Source of the DNA: Streptomyces sp. NBC_00377
GTDB lineage: Bacteria > Actinomycetota > Actinomycetes > Streptomycetales > Streptomycetaceae
Direction of reading: 5' to 3'
Length of the DNA stretch: 64,000 bases
Assembly (NCBI RefSeq): GCF_036075115.1
Contig: NZ_CP107958.1
Coordinates: forward strand, 6,820,001 to 6,884,000
The position numbers were made by a program, and so were the translations under genes. Positions 52,696-62,253 of the stretch are shown here, one piece after another (position 1 is the stretch's first letter; each line of letters begins with the position of its first letter). Under the pieces are notes generated by a model. It saw only the letters and a program-made list of their open reading frames with translations, was not told where the DNA came from and made no database searches.

Positions 52696-54507
52696 CTAGA
52701 AGACCGGCGTACCGTCACGCGTCAACTTCCAGTCCACCGACGCGAAGTCCTTCGGATCCAGCACACCCTTCGCCGTCACCCACTCCGAGATCCGTGTACG
52801 GATCTCCGTCGACTCCGACCACAACTCCGGCGCCGACGCCACATGCGGGAACGCCCCACCACCATTGGCCCGGTAGTTGTTCACCGCCAGCACGAACTGC
52901 TGCGCATCGTCCAACGCCACACCACCGAACGTCAGATTCTTGATCCGCGAACCCGCCGCCTGCGCGATATCGATCTCGTACGCCAGACCCGACACATAGT
53001 CGTAGTTGTAGTCCGGACGCCCCGCCGCGTTCGTCAGCTTCTCCGTGTCGACCACCGCACCCGCCGCCGTCTGCACGAAATACTGCGCCGAGTACTCCAG
53101 ATACGCCCGCACCTGCGCACCCGTCAGCAACTTCGCCACCAACGTGTTGTCATACACGTACAGACTCGACAGATCCCGGATCGTCACCTGTCCGGCCGGA
53201 ATCTCCGACGTACGCGAGAACGGCGACGCCTGCGCGATCACCGGCAACGAGGCATACGACGTACCCGCCAGAGCCGCCTTGACGACGTCCTCCTGCACCT
53301 TCGTGATCAGGTCGATGATCGGAGCGTCCTTGTACCGCGCCTCCACCGTCGTCAACGTCTCCGTCGCCGAACCGACCACCTGGTTGACGTACGCCACGAC
53401 CTTCGCGTGCTCGTCACCCAGCAACTTCGTGATCTTCGGATCATCGGCCACGGAGTTGGAGTTCAGCACCTTCGAAGAAACCGACTCGACCGCCCACCGC
53501 CCCTTCTCGAACACCAGCTCCACATCGAACACCGACAACCGCTCCGCATACGCCAACGGCTCCGACAACACGACCGTCTTCCCGGTCTTCGCGTTGACGA
53601 CCTTCAGCTCCGGGATCTCCACATGCGCGTGACCCACCAGCACCGCGTCGATGTCCGGCACCTGCTGCGCCACCAACGCCGCCGAGTTCTCCACATACGG
53701 CAACTGGTCACCGTACGACGACGTACCCGACGAACCCGAATGCGCCGACACGATCACCACATCCGCACCCAGCGACTTCAGCTTCGGCACCCACTTCGCC
53801 GCCTGCTCCTCCAGCCCCGGGAACGCCAGCTTGCCCTGCACATACGCCTTGTCCCAGATCGCGATACCCGGGTTCGTCAGCCCCAGCACCGCCACCTTCA
53901 CCGGCGGCGCACCCTTCACGCAGAACGTCTTGATCACATACGGCTGGAACGCCGGCTTCAGCGTCTTCGCGTCCACCGCGTTCGCCCCGAGCAACGGGAA
54001 CCGCAACTGCGACTCGAACTTCCGCAGCGTCTCGATGCCGTAGTTGAACTCGTGATTGCCCAGCGCCGCCGCGTCATACCCGATCGCGTTCATCGCCTGC
54101 GCCATCGGATGCACCGGACCACCCTTGGCGGTGATCGGATCCACCTTCGCGTAGTAGTACGTCAGCGGAGTGCCCTGGATCGTGTCACCCGCGTCCACCA
54201 GCAGCGTGTTCTCGCGCCCCTTCTCCGCACGGATCCGGTTCACCAGCGTCGAGATCCGCGCCAGACCCTGCGCGTTACCGGCCGCGTCCTTGTACTCCGC
54301 GTCCTTGAAGTAGTCCCAGTTGAAGACATGACCGTGCAGGTCCGTCGTCCCCAGCACCGTCAGCGCATACCGCTTCGGCTGCTTGACCGGCTTCCCCGGC
54401 TTCTTCGCCTCGGCGGCCTGCGCCGGCGCCACCGCGGCACCCGCGATCGCCACCCCCGCCCCGGTCACAGCGGACTTCTTCAGGAACTTCCGGCGATTCA
54501 ACGGCAT
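52696..54507 (-). CDS. Tat-exported 5'-nucleotidase / 2',3'-cyclic phosphodiesterase
   Basis: A 603-residue secreted metallophosphatase. The N-terminus NRRKFLKKSAVTGAGVAIAG is a Tat signal with twin arginines, cleaved near residue 32. The metallophosphoesterase domain carries GTTDLHGHVFNWD, DAGDTIQG, ALGNHEFNYG, SAHSG and VGHAHVE (dimetal ligands). The C-terminal 5'-nucleotidase domain carries the substrate-stacking YDNTLVAKLLTGAQV and AVNNYRANGGGAFPH. It scavenges phosphate and nucleosides outside the cell. The start is ATG 54507; the divergent SIMPL gene begins 150 bp away. Confidence 0.93.
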   Translation of the reverse strand: MPLNRRKFLKKSAVTGAGVAIAGAAVAPAQAAEAKKPGKPVKQPKRYALTVLGTTDLHGHVFNWDYFKDAEYKDAAGNAQGLARISTLVNRIRAEKGRENTLLVDAGDTIQGTPLTYYYAKVDPITAKGGPVHPMAQAMNAIGYDAAALGNHEFNYGIETLRKFESQLRFPLLGANAVDAKTLKPAFQPYVIKTFCVKGAPPVKVAVLGLTNPGIAIWDKAYVQGKLAFPGLEEQAAKWVPKLKSLGADVVIVSAHSGSSGTSSYGDQLPYVENSAALVAQQVPDIDAVLVGHAHVEIPELKVVNAKTGKTVVLSEPLAYAERLSVFDVELVFEKGRWAVESVSSKVLNSNSVADDPKITKLLGDEHAKVVAYVNQVVGSATETLTTVEARYKDAPIIDLITKVQEDVVKAALAGTSYASLPVIAQASPFSRTSEIPAGQVTIRDLSSLYVYDNTLVAKLLTGAQVRAYLEYSAQYFVQTAAGAVVDTEKLTNAAGRPDYNYDYVSGLAYEIDIAQAAGSRIKNLTFGGVALDDAQQFVLAVNNYRANGGGAFPHVASAPELWSESTEIRTRISEWVTAKGVLDPKDFASVDWKLTRDGTPVF

Positions 54508-54656
54508 GTCTCATGCTCCTCGGGCAAAGGTCAACGACGCGCGTAGATTCTGACCCGGCCACGACCGACGGCAACAGGTCCAGGAGGTTTCGATCTGATG
54601 ACCACCACGGTCAACTCCCGCCAAGGGCCAGGGAAAGCCATGACAAGGTAGGACGT

Positions 54657-55355
54657 ATGACCTCCCCGCAGAATCCCCCGTACGGCACACCCGAAGCCCC
54701 CCTCCTCACCGTCCGCGGCGAGGCCGAACTCGAAGTCGACCCCGAGATCGCCCGCATCGGCATCACCCTCACCGCCCGCGGCCGCGACCGCCGCACCACC
54801 CTCGACGACCTCACCCGCCGCAACACCACCACCCTCGACCTGATCAAGTCCTACGGCGACGCCGTCGAAAACCTCTCCACCGGCAGCATCTCCCTCACCC
54901 CCGAACTCACCCACCGCGGCCGAGGCGAACGCGTCCGCACCTACCACGGCACCATCCGCCTCACCGCCGAACTCACCGACTTCACCGCCCTCGGCGAACT
55001 CACCACCCGCCTCGCCGACCTCGACCTCACCAGAATCGACGGCCCCACCTGGGAACTCCGCCCCACCTCACCCGTCCACCGCCGAGCCCGGCAGCAGGCG
55101 GTACGCGAAGCCGTCCAACGGGCCGACGAGTACGCCGAAGCACTCGGCACCACCGTCGCCGCCCTCCTCGAACTCGCCGACACCGGCACGAACGGCCGAC
55201 CCCGCGCCGCCTTCGACCGCCGCGCCGTCCGCTTCTCCATGGCCGCCACCGACACGGAAGCCGCCGCACCCGAACCCCTCGACCTCGAACCACAACGCAT
55301 CCAGGTCCACGCCGAGGTCAGCGCCCAGTTCACGATGAATCCAGCGAGCCGCTGA
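54657..55355 (+). CDS. SIMPL-domain (DUF541) protein
   Basis: A 232-residue SIMPL-domain protein (family of IRAK-signalling-associated and BP26-like proteins). The core is LTVRGEAELEVDPEIARIGITLTARG (part), with repeated beta-alpha modules and ARQQAVREAVQRADEYAEALG, typical of the family. There is no signal peptide; most bacterial members are exported, so cytosolic localisation is odd. Function unknown. GGTAGGACG lies before ATG 54657. The 150-bp gap to the divergent nucleotidase holds both promoters. Confidence 0.8.
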   Translation: MTSPQNPPYGTPEAPLLTVRGEAELEVDPEIARIGITLTARGRDRRTTLDDLTRRNTTTLDLIKSYGDAVENLSTGSISLTPELTHRGRGERVRTYHGTIRLTAELTDFTALGELTTRLADLDLTRIDGPTWELRPTSPVHRRARQQAVREAVQRADEYAEALGTTVAALLELADTGTNGRPRAAFDRRAVRFSMAATDTEAAAPEPLDLEPQRIQVHAEVSAQFTMNPASR

Positions 55356-55545
55356 ATTCACCCATTCGGGGAAGGCGCAGTAAGAGCCGCAGTAAGAGTC
55401 TGGGTAAAACCGAAAAGTGCTCATCAGAGCAGCGGCCCGCACAATTTATTAGTTGACGGCGACGACAACAAGCCTTCACCCAAAGGTTGTTGGACGGCCA
55501 TACCCTCCGAATTCCCTACCCGCCGGTAAGACATAGGCTCGAAAC
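55356..55545 (+). promoter_or_regulatory. Pyruvate kinase upstream region
   Basis: 190 bp, unusually AT-rich for this genome (AATTTATTAGTT near 55443). It contains a TTGACG hexamer (55453-55458) and an imperfect inverted repeat, CAACAAGCCTT and AAGGTTGTTG (55466-55492), that could be an operator. No gene is seen. Confidence 0.4.
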
Positions 55546-56982
55546 ATGCGCCGAGCAAAAATCGTCTGCACCCTGGGCCCCGCCACCGACACATACGACC
55601 AGATCAAAGCCCTGGTCGACGCCGGAATGGACGTAGCCCGCCTCAACCTCAGCCACGGCGGCCACACCGAGCACGAGGAGCGCTACCAGCGCGTCCGCAA
55701 GGCCTCCGACGAAACCGGCCGCAGCGTCGGCCTCCTCGCCGACCTTCAAGGCCCGAAGATCCGCCTCGGCACCTTCACCGAAGGCCCCGTACTCCTTGAA
55801 CGCGACGACACCTTCACCATCACCGTCGAAGAAGGCGTACAAGGCGACCGCCACCGGTGCGGCACGACCCACGCCGGCCTCGCAGACGACGTCACCCCCG
55901 GCGAACGCATCCTCGTCGACGACGGCAAGGTCTGCCTGGAGGTCACCGACGTCGACGGACCACACGTCCACACCCGCGTCATCGAAGGCGGCGTGATCTC
56001 CGACCACAAAGGCCTCAACCTCCCCGGCGTCGCCGTCTCCGTCCCCGCCCTCTCCAAGAAGGACGAAGACGACCTCCGCTGGGCCCTCCGCACCGGCTTC
56101 GACGCCATCGCCCTCTCCTTCGTCCGCAGCGGCCGCGACATCACCGACGTCCACCGCATCATGGACGACGAAGGCCGCCGCCTCCCCGTCATCGCCAAGG
56201 TCGAAAAACCCCAGGCCGTCGAGAACATCGACGACATCGTCGCCGCCTTCGACGGCATCATGGTGGCCCGCGGCGACCTCGGCGTCGAGATGCCCCTCGA
56301 ACAGGTCCCCCTCGTCCAAAAACGCGCCATCAAACTGGCGAAACGCAACGCCAAGCCCGTCATCGTCGCCACCCAAATGCTCGACTCCATGATCGAGAAC
56401 TCCCGCCCCACCCGCGCCGAAGCCAGCGACGTCGCCAACGCCGTCATCGACGGCACCGACGCCGTGATGCTCTCCGGCGAGACCAGCGTCGGCAAATACG
56501 CCATCCAGACCGTCCGCACCATGGCCAAGATCGTCGAAGCAGCCGAAGAGGACATCCTCGCCAAGGGCCTGCCCGACCTCACCACCAACAACAAACCCCG
56601 CACCCAGGGCGGCGCCGTCGCCCGAGCCGCCGCAGAGATCGGCGACTTCCTCGACGCCAAGTTCCTCGTCGCCTTCACCCAGACCGGCGACACCGTCCGC
56701 CGCCTCTCCCGCTACCGCTCCCCGATCCCCCTCCTCGCCTTCACCCCCGAACCGGCGACCCGCTCCCAGCTCAGCCTGACCTGGGGCGTCGAAACCTTCC
56801 TCGGCCCGCACGCGGACTCCACGGACGCGATGGTCGACCAGGTCGACGAACTGCTGCTCCGATACGGGCGCTGCCAGAAGGGTGACGTGGTGGTGATCAC
56901 GGCGGGTTCGCTCACCGGGGTCTCCGGCTCGACGAACCTGGTCCGCGTCCACCACGTCGGAGAGGACGACAGCCCGAAGTAG
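55546..56982 (+). CDS. pyk: Pyruvate kinase
   Basis: A 478-residue glycolytic enzyme (PEP plus ADP to pyruvate plus ATP). The N-terminal RRAKIVCTLGPA and MDVARLNLSHGGH carry the conserved Arg and substrate residues; AKVEKPQAVENIDDI contains the catalytic Lys; MVARGDLGVEMP binds the metal; TQMLDSMIENSRPTRAEASDVANAV (part) is the signature helix. The C-terminal domain is complete but lacks any fused PEP-utiliser domain. Streptomycetes carry two pyk genes; this position, beside the ANTAR regulator, is the Pyk2-type locus (inference from synteny memory). Confidence 0.97.
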   Translation: MRRAKIVCTLGPATDTYDQIKALVDAGMDVARLNLSHGGHTEHEERYQRVRKASDETGRSVGLLADLQGPKIRLGTFTEGPVLLERDDTFTITVEEGVQGDRHRCGTTHAGLADDVTPGERILVDDGKVCLEVTDVDGPHVHTRVIEGGVISDHKGLNLPGVAVSVPALSKKDEDDLRWALRTGFDAIALSFVRSGRDITDVHRIMDDEGRRLPVIAKVEKPQAVENIDDIVAAFDGIMVARGDLGVEMPLEQVPLVQKRAIKLAKRNAKPVIVATQMLDSMIENSRPTRAEASDVANAVIDGTDAVMLSGETSVGKYAIQTVRTMAKIVEAAEEDILAKGLPDLTTNNKPRTQGGAVARAAAEIGDFLDAKFLVAFTQTGDTVRRLSRYRSPIPLLAFTPEPATRSQLSLTWGVETFLGPHADSTDAMVDQVDELLLRYGRCQKGDVVVITAGSLTGVSGSTNLVRVHHVGEDDSPK

Positions 56983-56992
56983 CGGGATCGGG

Positions 56993-57766
56993 TCAGTACT
57001 TGGGGCCTACGTGGGTGTCGAGTAGGGCGACGGAGGCTTTGCGGGCGATGGAGATGTTGAACGGGTCGCTGCCACGAGCCAGGGTTGTCCACTCGACGCT
57101 GACCTTGTCGAGGGTGTCCGTGAAGAGCTTCCGGATGCCGTCGGACTTGTTGGCGAAGAAGTAGCGGGGGTATTCGTAGCGCTTCCGCTCCCCGCCGACG
57201 GTCTTCTCGGTCCAGTTGGTGATGCGGCACCCATCGGAGTGGATGAGGCCTCGGATGAACTCCCAGGGGTGAGCGTCGACGATCGTCTGCTGCCAGGGTT
57301 CGAGGACGATCCGGCGGTTGTGCTTCTTGCCAGGGCCGTGCTGGGGGAAGAGGCAGGGCCAATGCTTGCTCGTGCTGGTCACCGCAACGCAGCCCTGCTT
57401 CTTGACGCGGCATACGCTGTTTTGGGGACGGACCTTGCGAATTGCCTCCTCGCAAGCGTCGATGACCCCGGGCCATGCGTTGTCGCACACGATCCGCATG
57501 GCGTACACGTCTCTTCGGCCGGCGCTGATGCAGCCGTCGCCGAGATAGAAGCCCAACAGGTATGCGTACGCCGCTGGGTCCTCAGGGTGACCTGGCAGGT
57601 CTCGGCATCGGGGGCATGGCCGACCGGTACGTCGGCGAGGTTCAATGCGTGCATGCCAGGAGCGGATCGCCGCGCGGGAGATACCGGTTTCCTTGCTGAC
57701 GGAGTTCAGGCTGCGCCCCTGGGTGACCAGAGAGATTGCTCGCTTGCGTGTGCTGACGTCGTACAT
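56993..57766 (-). CDS. HTH plus LAGLIDADG-type homing-endonuclease-like protein
   Basis: A 257-residue protein. Residues 5-40 form a transposase-like helix-turn-helix (STRKRAISLVTQGRSLNSVSKETGIS, part). A zinc-knuckle-like CPRC follows. Two LAGLIDADG-like motifs, LLGFYLGDG (70-78) and FIRGLIHSDG (170-179), are about 100 residues apart, the spacing of monomeric LAGLIDADG enzymes. The gene is noticeably less GC-rich than its neighbours. It sits alone between pyk and a tRNA gene and is not inside a host gene or intron, so it is a free-standing element. The start is ATG 57766; GTG 57799 lacks a ribosome-binding site. Its activity is unproven. Confidence 0.7.
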   Translation of the reverse strand: MYDVSTRKRAISLVTQGRSLNSVSKETGISRAAIRSWHARIEPRRRTGRPCPRCRDLPGHPEDPAAYAYLLGFYLGDGCISAGRRDVYAMRIVCDNAWPGVIDACEEAIRKVRPQNSVCRVKKQGCVAVTSTSKHWPCLFPQHGPGKKHNRRIVLEPWQQTIVDAHPWEFIRGLIHSDGCRITNWTEKTVGGERKRYEYPRYFFANKSDGIRKLFTDTLDKVSVEWTTLARGSDPFNISIARKASVALLDTHVGPKY

Positions 57767-57806
57767 GTGCCCACTCTGTGAGAGTGATCGTGACGACACG
57801 CAGCAA

Positions 57807-57842
57807 AAAGCGGATGTTCACGAGAACGGGAACATCCGCTTT
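57807..57842 (-). terminator. Intrinsic terminator of the tRNA gene
   Basis: A perfect 13-bp stem (AAAGCGGATGTTC and its complement) with a 10-nt loop. Read on the minus strand it ends in TTTTT. It lies 30 bp after the tRNA 3' end and upstream of the LAGLIDADG gene. Confidence 0.9.
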
Positions 57843-57872
57843 GGTTCATAGGCCTTGGATTCGAAGGAAAAG

Positions 57873-57947
57873 TGCCCCAGGTGGGATTCGAACCCACACT
57901 GTCCGCTGTTTGAGAGCGGCCTCTCTGACCGATTGGAGTACTGGGGC
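57873..57947 (-). tRNA. tRNA-Leu (anticodon CAA), atypical class I length
   Basis: 75 nt including the discriminator A; CCA is not encoded. The acceptor is GCCCCAG/CTGGGGC. The D arm has a 3-bp CTC/GAG stem and a 12-nt loop with AATCGGT, like leucine tRNAs. The anticodon stem is CCGCT/AGCGG with loop CTCAAAC, so the anticodon is CAA (codon UUG). The T arm is GTGGG-TTCGAAT-CCCAC. The variable region is only ACAGT, 5 nt, whereas bacterial tRNA-Leu normally has a long class II arm. It is the only tRNA in the window and is followed by a good terminator. Confidence 0.88.
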
Positions 57948-58047
57948 CTTAGAAAGGAAGGAGAAGTGCAACCCCTCGCGCACTCACCTTACCGCAGCTA
58001 GGTAGGCTCTTGTCAGCAGTACCCCTGCCCCTGAACGAGGAGCCCCC

Positions 58048-58704
58048 GTGACCGCCCCCGAGTCGCCCCAGCCCGTGGACGCGCCCGACGACGACAAGTC
58101 GCACGTACCTCCGCTGACGACCCGTGTCGTCATCGCCGAGGACGAGGCCCTGATCCGCCTCGACCTCAAAGAGATGCTGGAGGAGGAGGGCTACAGCGTC
58201 GTGGGCGAGGCCGGCGACGGTGAGCAGGCGATCGAGCTGGCCCGCGAGCACAAGCCGGACCTGGTCATCCTCGATGTGAAGATGCCCAAGATGGACGGCA
58301 TCTCGGCGGCCGAGAAGATCGCCGAGGAGCGCATCGCGCCGGTGCTGATGCTGACCGCGTTCTCGCAGCGCGACCTCGTCGAGCGGGCGCGTGACGCGGG
58401 TGCGATGGCGTACCTGGTGAAGCCGTTCAGCAAGAGTGACGTCGTGCCGGCGATCGAGATGGCCGTCTCGCGGTTCACGGAGCTGCGGGAGCTGGAGAAC
58501 GAGGTCGCGGACCTCACCCTTCGCCTGGAGACGCGCAAGCTGGTGGACCGGGCGAAGTCGATTCTCCAGACGGAGTACGGGCTGACGGAGCCGGCGGCGT
58601 TCCGGTGGATCCAGAAGACGTCGATGGATCGCCGTATGTCGATGCAGCAGGTGGCGGAGGCGGTCATTCAGGACGCGGACGAGAAGAAGTCGTCCAAGGG
58701 CTGA
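58048..58704 (+). CDS. ANTAR-domain response regulator (PdtaR-like)
   Basis: A 218-residue response regulator. The receiver domain (about 27-140) has the acidic pocket VVIAEDEALIRLD, the phospho-acceptor Asp in LVILDVKMPKMDG, the Thr in LMLTAFSQRD and the Lys in YLVKPFSKSD. The C-terminal ANTAR domain (about 155-210) has LETRKLVDRAKSILQTEYGLTEPAAFRWIQKTSMDRRMSM (parts), which binds paired RNA hairpins and prevents termination. No sensor kinase is adjacent. Targets unknown. The start is GTG 58048. A strong hairpin follows. Confidence 0.94.
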   Translation: MTAPESPQPVDAPDDDKSHVPPLTTRVVIAEDEALIRLDLKEMLEEEGYSVVGEAGDGEQAIELAREHKPDLVILDVKMPKMDGISAAEKIAEERIAPVLMLTAFSQRDLVERARDAGAMAYLVKPFSKSDVVPAIEMAVSRFTELRELENEVADLTLRLETRKLVDRAKSILQTEYGLTEPAAFRWIQKTSMDRRMSMQQVAEAVIQDADEKKSSKG

Positions 58705-58724
58705 TCTGCCCAGCCGCATACGAG

Positions 58725-58767
58725 ACGACGAGGCCCGCGCCCGGAGAAGGGGCGCGGGCCTCGTCGT
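58725..58767. terminator. Bidirectional terminator between the ANTAR regulator and livF
   Basis: A perfect 18-bp inverted repeat (ACGACGAGGCCCGCGCCC and its complement) with a 7-nt loop between two converging genes. It shares the ACGACGAGG...CCTCGTCGT arm type with the hairpin after lgt. Confidence 0.9.
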
Positions 58768-58793
58768 GTGCGAGTGGTGTTGCGGGGTGGTGC

Positions 58794-59506
<713 letters not shown>

Positions 59507-59510
<4 letters not shown>

Positions 59511-60412
59511 CGGTCGTTCTCCTTGCCGGGCACGGCGTCCGTCGGGGTTGCGGCGCTGTCGGCGTTGGCTTCGGCGGCCTCGACTTCGGCTATCTCTTCG
59601 TCGCCGGGGGCGTTTTCGAAGGGTTCGCCGAGGTAGGCGGCGACCACTCGTTCGTCGCCCTGGACGGTGGCGCTGTCGCCTTCGACGAGTTTTTCGCCTT
59701 GGACGAGGACGGCGACGCGGTCGCAGAGGTTGAAGATGAAGCGCATGTCGTGCTCGATGACGAGGACGGCGATGCCCTTGTCGCGGATGGCGAAGACGAG
59801 CTCCTCCGTCGCGCGGGTTTCCTGGGGGTTCATGCCGGCGGTGGGCTCGTCGAGGAGGAGGAGGCCGGGCTCGCTGGCGAGTGCGCGGGCGATTTCGAGC
59901 TTGCGCTGTTCGCCGTAGGGCAGGTTGCGTGCGAGGTGGTCGGCTTTTTTCTCCAGGCCGATGAACTCCAGGAGTTCCATGGCGCGTGCGCGGCTGGCGG
60001 CTTCGGCGCGGTGGAAGCCGGGGAGGCGCAGGACGGCTGACCAGAAGCCTTCTTTGGTGCGGGTGTGGCGGCCGACGAGGACGTTTTCCAGGACCGTCAT
60101 GTTGGCGAACAGGCGGATGTTCTGGAAGGTGCGGGCGATGCCGGCGGCGGTGACTTTGAAGGATTTGGGCGGGAGGACTTTGTCCTTGTAGCGGACTTCG
60201 CCCTCGGTGGGGATGTAGAGGCCGGTGAGGCAGTTGAAGAAGGTGGTCTTGCCGGCTCCGTTGGGGCCGATGAGGCCGACGATCTCTCCGGCGTTGACGT
60301 GGAGGTCGACGTCGCGGACGGCGGTGAGGCCGCCGAAGCGCATGGTGACGCCGCGGGCGTCGAGGACCCTTTCGCCGGTGGGGGCGACCGTGGTGGTGGT
60401 GTCGGTGGTCAT
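59507..60412 (-). CDS. livG: Branched-chain amino acid ABC transporter ATP-binding protein LivG
   Basis: A 301-residue ATPase. Walker A is GPNGAGKTTFFNCLTG, the signature is LPYGEQRKLEIARAL, and Walker B is LLLDEPTAGMNPQE, with a LivG-type long helical insert (RTFQNIRLFANMTVLENV). It has an extra acidic C-terminal tail of about 45 residues (EAEANADSAATPTDAV). It is 5 bp after livM. Confidence 0.95.
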
Positions 60413-60417
60413 GGTGG

Positions 60418-62253
60418 TCAGGCCCCTGCCTTCGTCAGGACGGTGGGAGCTTCCGCGTCCTCGTGGAACTCGAGCTGACGTCGCCGGTTGGGGATGAGGC
60501 CTTCCGGGCGGAAGCGCATCAGCAGGATGAGGGCGAGGCCGAAGGCGAAGAGCTGGTAGTCGCCGAGGAACTGGAGTTTGTTGGGGATGAGGAAGAGGAG
60601 TGCGGCGCCGATGAGGGGGCCGCTGATGGTGCCCATGCCGCCGAGGACGACGGCGGCGAGGAGGAAGGCGGAGTTGGGGGGGATGGGGCCGGCGAAGAGG
60701 TACTGCTCGGGGGTGACGGTGTAGGTGACGTGGGCCTGGACGGTGCCGGCGAGGCCGGCGAGGGAGGCGCCGACGGCGAAGGCGATGAGTTTGACGCGGA
60801 AGCCGTTGATGCCCATGGCGAGGGCGGCGGTCTCGTCTTCGCGGATGGCGACCCAGGCGCGGCCGATGCGGGAGTCGCCGCTGCGTCGGAAGACGAGGAC
60901 GACGATGGCCGTGATGATGAGCATCAGGAAGAAGTAGTTGGCGAAGCGGCCGATGGTGAATCCGGCGATGGCGTGTTCGGCTCCGAAGTCGAACCCGAGG
61001 ATGTTGAGGTTCGGGATGGAGGAGATGCCGTTGGAGCCGTTGGTGATGTCGGGGCCGGAGGTGCCGTCGAGGTTGTTGGCGGTGATGCGGAAGATCTCTC
61101 CGAAGCCGAGGGTGACGATGGCGAGGTAGTCGCCGCGCAGCCTCAGGGTGGGGGCGCCGATGAGGACGCCGAAGATCAGGGAGGCTGCGGCGCCCACGAG
61201 GACCGCAGCCCAGAAGGGGAAGTGGACGTGGAAGGGGGAGCTGGGGGATCCGGAGACCATGGCCGCGGCGTAGGCGCCGACGCCGAGGAAGGCGACGTAG
61301 CCGAGGTCGAGGAGTCCGGCGAGGCCGACGACGATGTTGAGGCCGAGGGCGACGGTGCCGAAGATCAGGATGTAGACGCCGACGGTGGCGTACTGGTCGT
61401 CGGTCTGGGTGAAGGGGAACATCGCGGCGGCGACGAAGGCGCCGCAGATGGTGATGTTCTGGTGGCGTGCGGTGATCTGGGAGGCCTGGTTGACGAGGCC
61501 GGACTTGTTGAGTGCGGCGAAGCCGAAGCCGGCGGTGATGAGGAAGCCGATGAACAGTTCGTCGTACTCGGTGCCGATGCCGTAGGTGAAGACGGTGAGG
61601 CCGAGGCCGAGGATGGCGACGATGACGAGGATCTCGGCGTAGGAGGGCAGGGTGCCGACGGGGCGGGCGGTGCCGCCGGAGAAGGCTGCCTTGGTGATGT
61701 CGCGGCCGCTGCGCAGGCGGTGGCGGACGAGGTCCCAGCCGGTGTCGTCGGGGTCGTGGGGCTCGGGTTCGGGCCGTTCGAAGGGGAGGGCGAGGGCGCC
61801 GAGGAAGGCGGCCAGGGTGGCGAGGGCTGCGATGAAGCCGCCGGGCTCCAGGTTCACGACGCCGCCGAGGTCGACGGTGATCGCGATGATCGTGTACCAG
61901 ACGGTGGCGAAGGCGGCGAGGGCGGCGAACTTGAGTGCGCCGTCGGCGCCGGCGGGGGTGAGCCAGCGCAGGCCCTTGATGCCGTAGGAGGACAGGCCGA
62001 AGAGGGTGGTGAGGGCGCCGCCGATGAGGGCGAGGACCTGGAGGCCGCCGGGGTAGCCGTAGACGGTGAGGTCGCCGGGGAAGGCGGAGGTCCAGGTCCA
62101 GGCGAGGAAGGTGGAGACGACGGTGAGGGCGCCGCCGCCGGTGGCGAGGGCGCGGCCGGCCTGGGCCGGGATGCCGATGAGACCGGTGGTCGCCCCGGTG
62201 GTGGGGGTGCTGGGGGTCTCGGCTGTGGTGGTCTGTGTGGTCATCGGTGTCAC
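60418..62253 (-). CDS. livM: Branched-chain amino acid ABC transporter permease LivM
   Basis: A 611-residue permease, longer than the roughly 420 residues of E. coli LivM. The conserved LivM core starts at about residue 290 (GLNIVVGLAGLLDLGYVAFLGVGAYAAAM, part), with the EAA-type loop GRAWVAIREDETAALAMGIN. The N-terminal 280 residues add about seven hydrophobic segments plus a cytosolic stretch near 160-185 (ERPEPEPHDPDD). Such extensions are usual in actinobacterial LivM. The start overlaps the livH stop by 4 nt. Confidence 0.93.
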   Translation of the reverse strand: MTPMTTQTTTAETPSTPTTGATTGLIGIPAQAGRALATGGGALTVVSTFLAWTWTSAFPGDLTVYGYPGGLQVLALIGGALTTLFGLSSYGIKGLRWLTPAGADGALKFAALAAFATVWYTIIAITVDLGGVVNLEPGGFIAALATLAAFLGALALPFERPEPEPHDPDDTGWDLVRHRLRSGRDITKAAFSGGTARPVGTLPSYAEILVIVAILGLGLTVFTYGIGTEYDELFIGFLITAGFGFAALNKSGLVNQASQITARHQNITICGAFVAAAMFPFTQTDDQYATVGVYILIFGTVALGLNIVVGLAGLLDLGYVAFLGVGAYAAAMVSGSPSSPFHVHFPFWAAVLVGAAASLIFGVLIGAPTLRLRGDYLAIVTLGFGEIFRITANNLDGTSGPDITNGSNGISSIPNLNILGFDFGAEHAIAGFTIGRFANYFFLMLIITAIVVLVFRRSGDSRIGRAWVAIREDETAALAMGINGFRVKLIAFAVGASLAGLAGTVQAHVTYTVTPEQYLFAGPIPPNSAFLLAAVVLGGMGTISGPLIGAALLFLIPNKLQFLGDYQLFAFGLALILLMRFRPEGLIPNRRRQLEFHEDAEAPTVLTKAGA

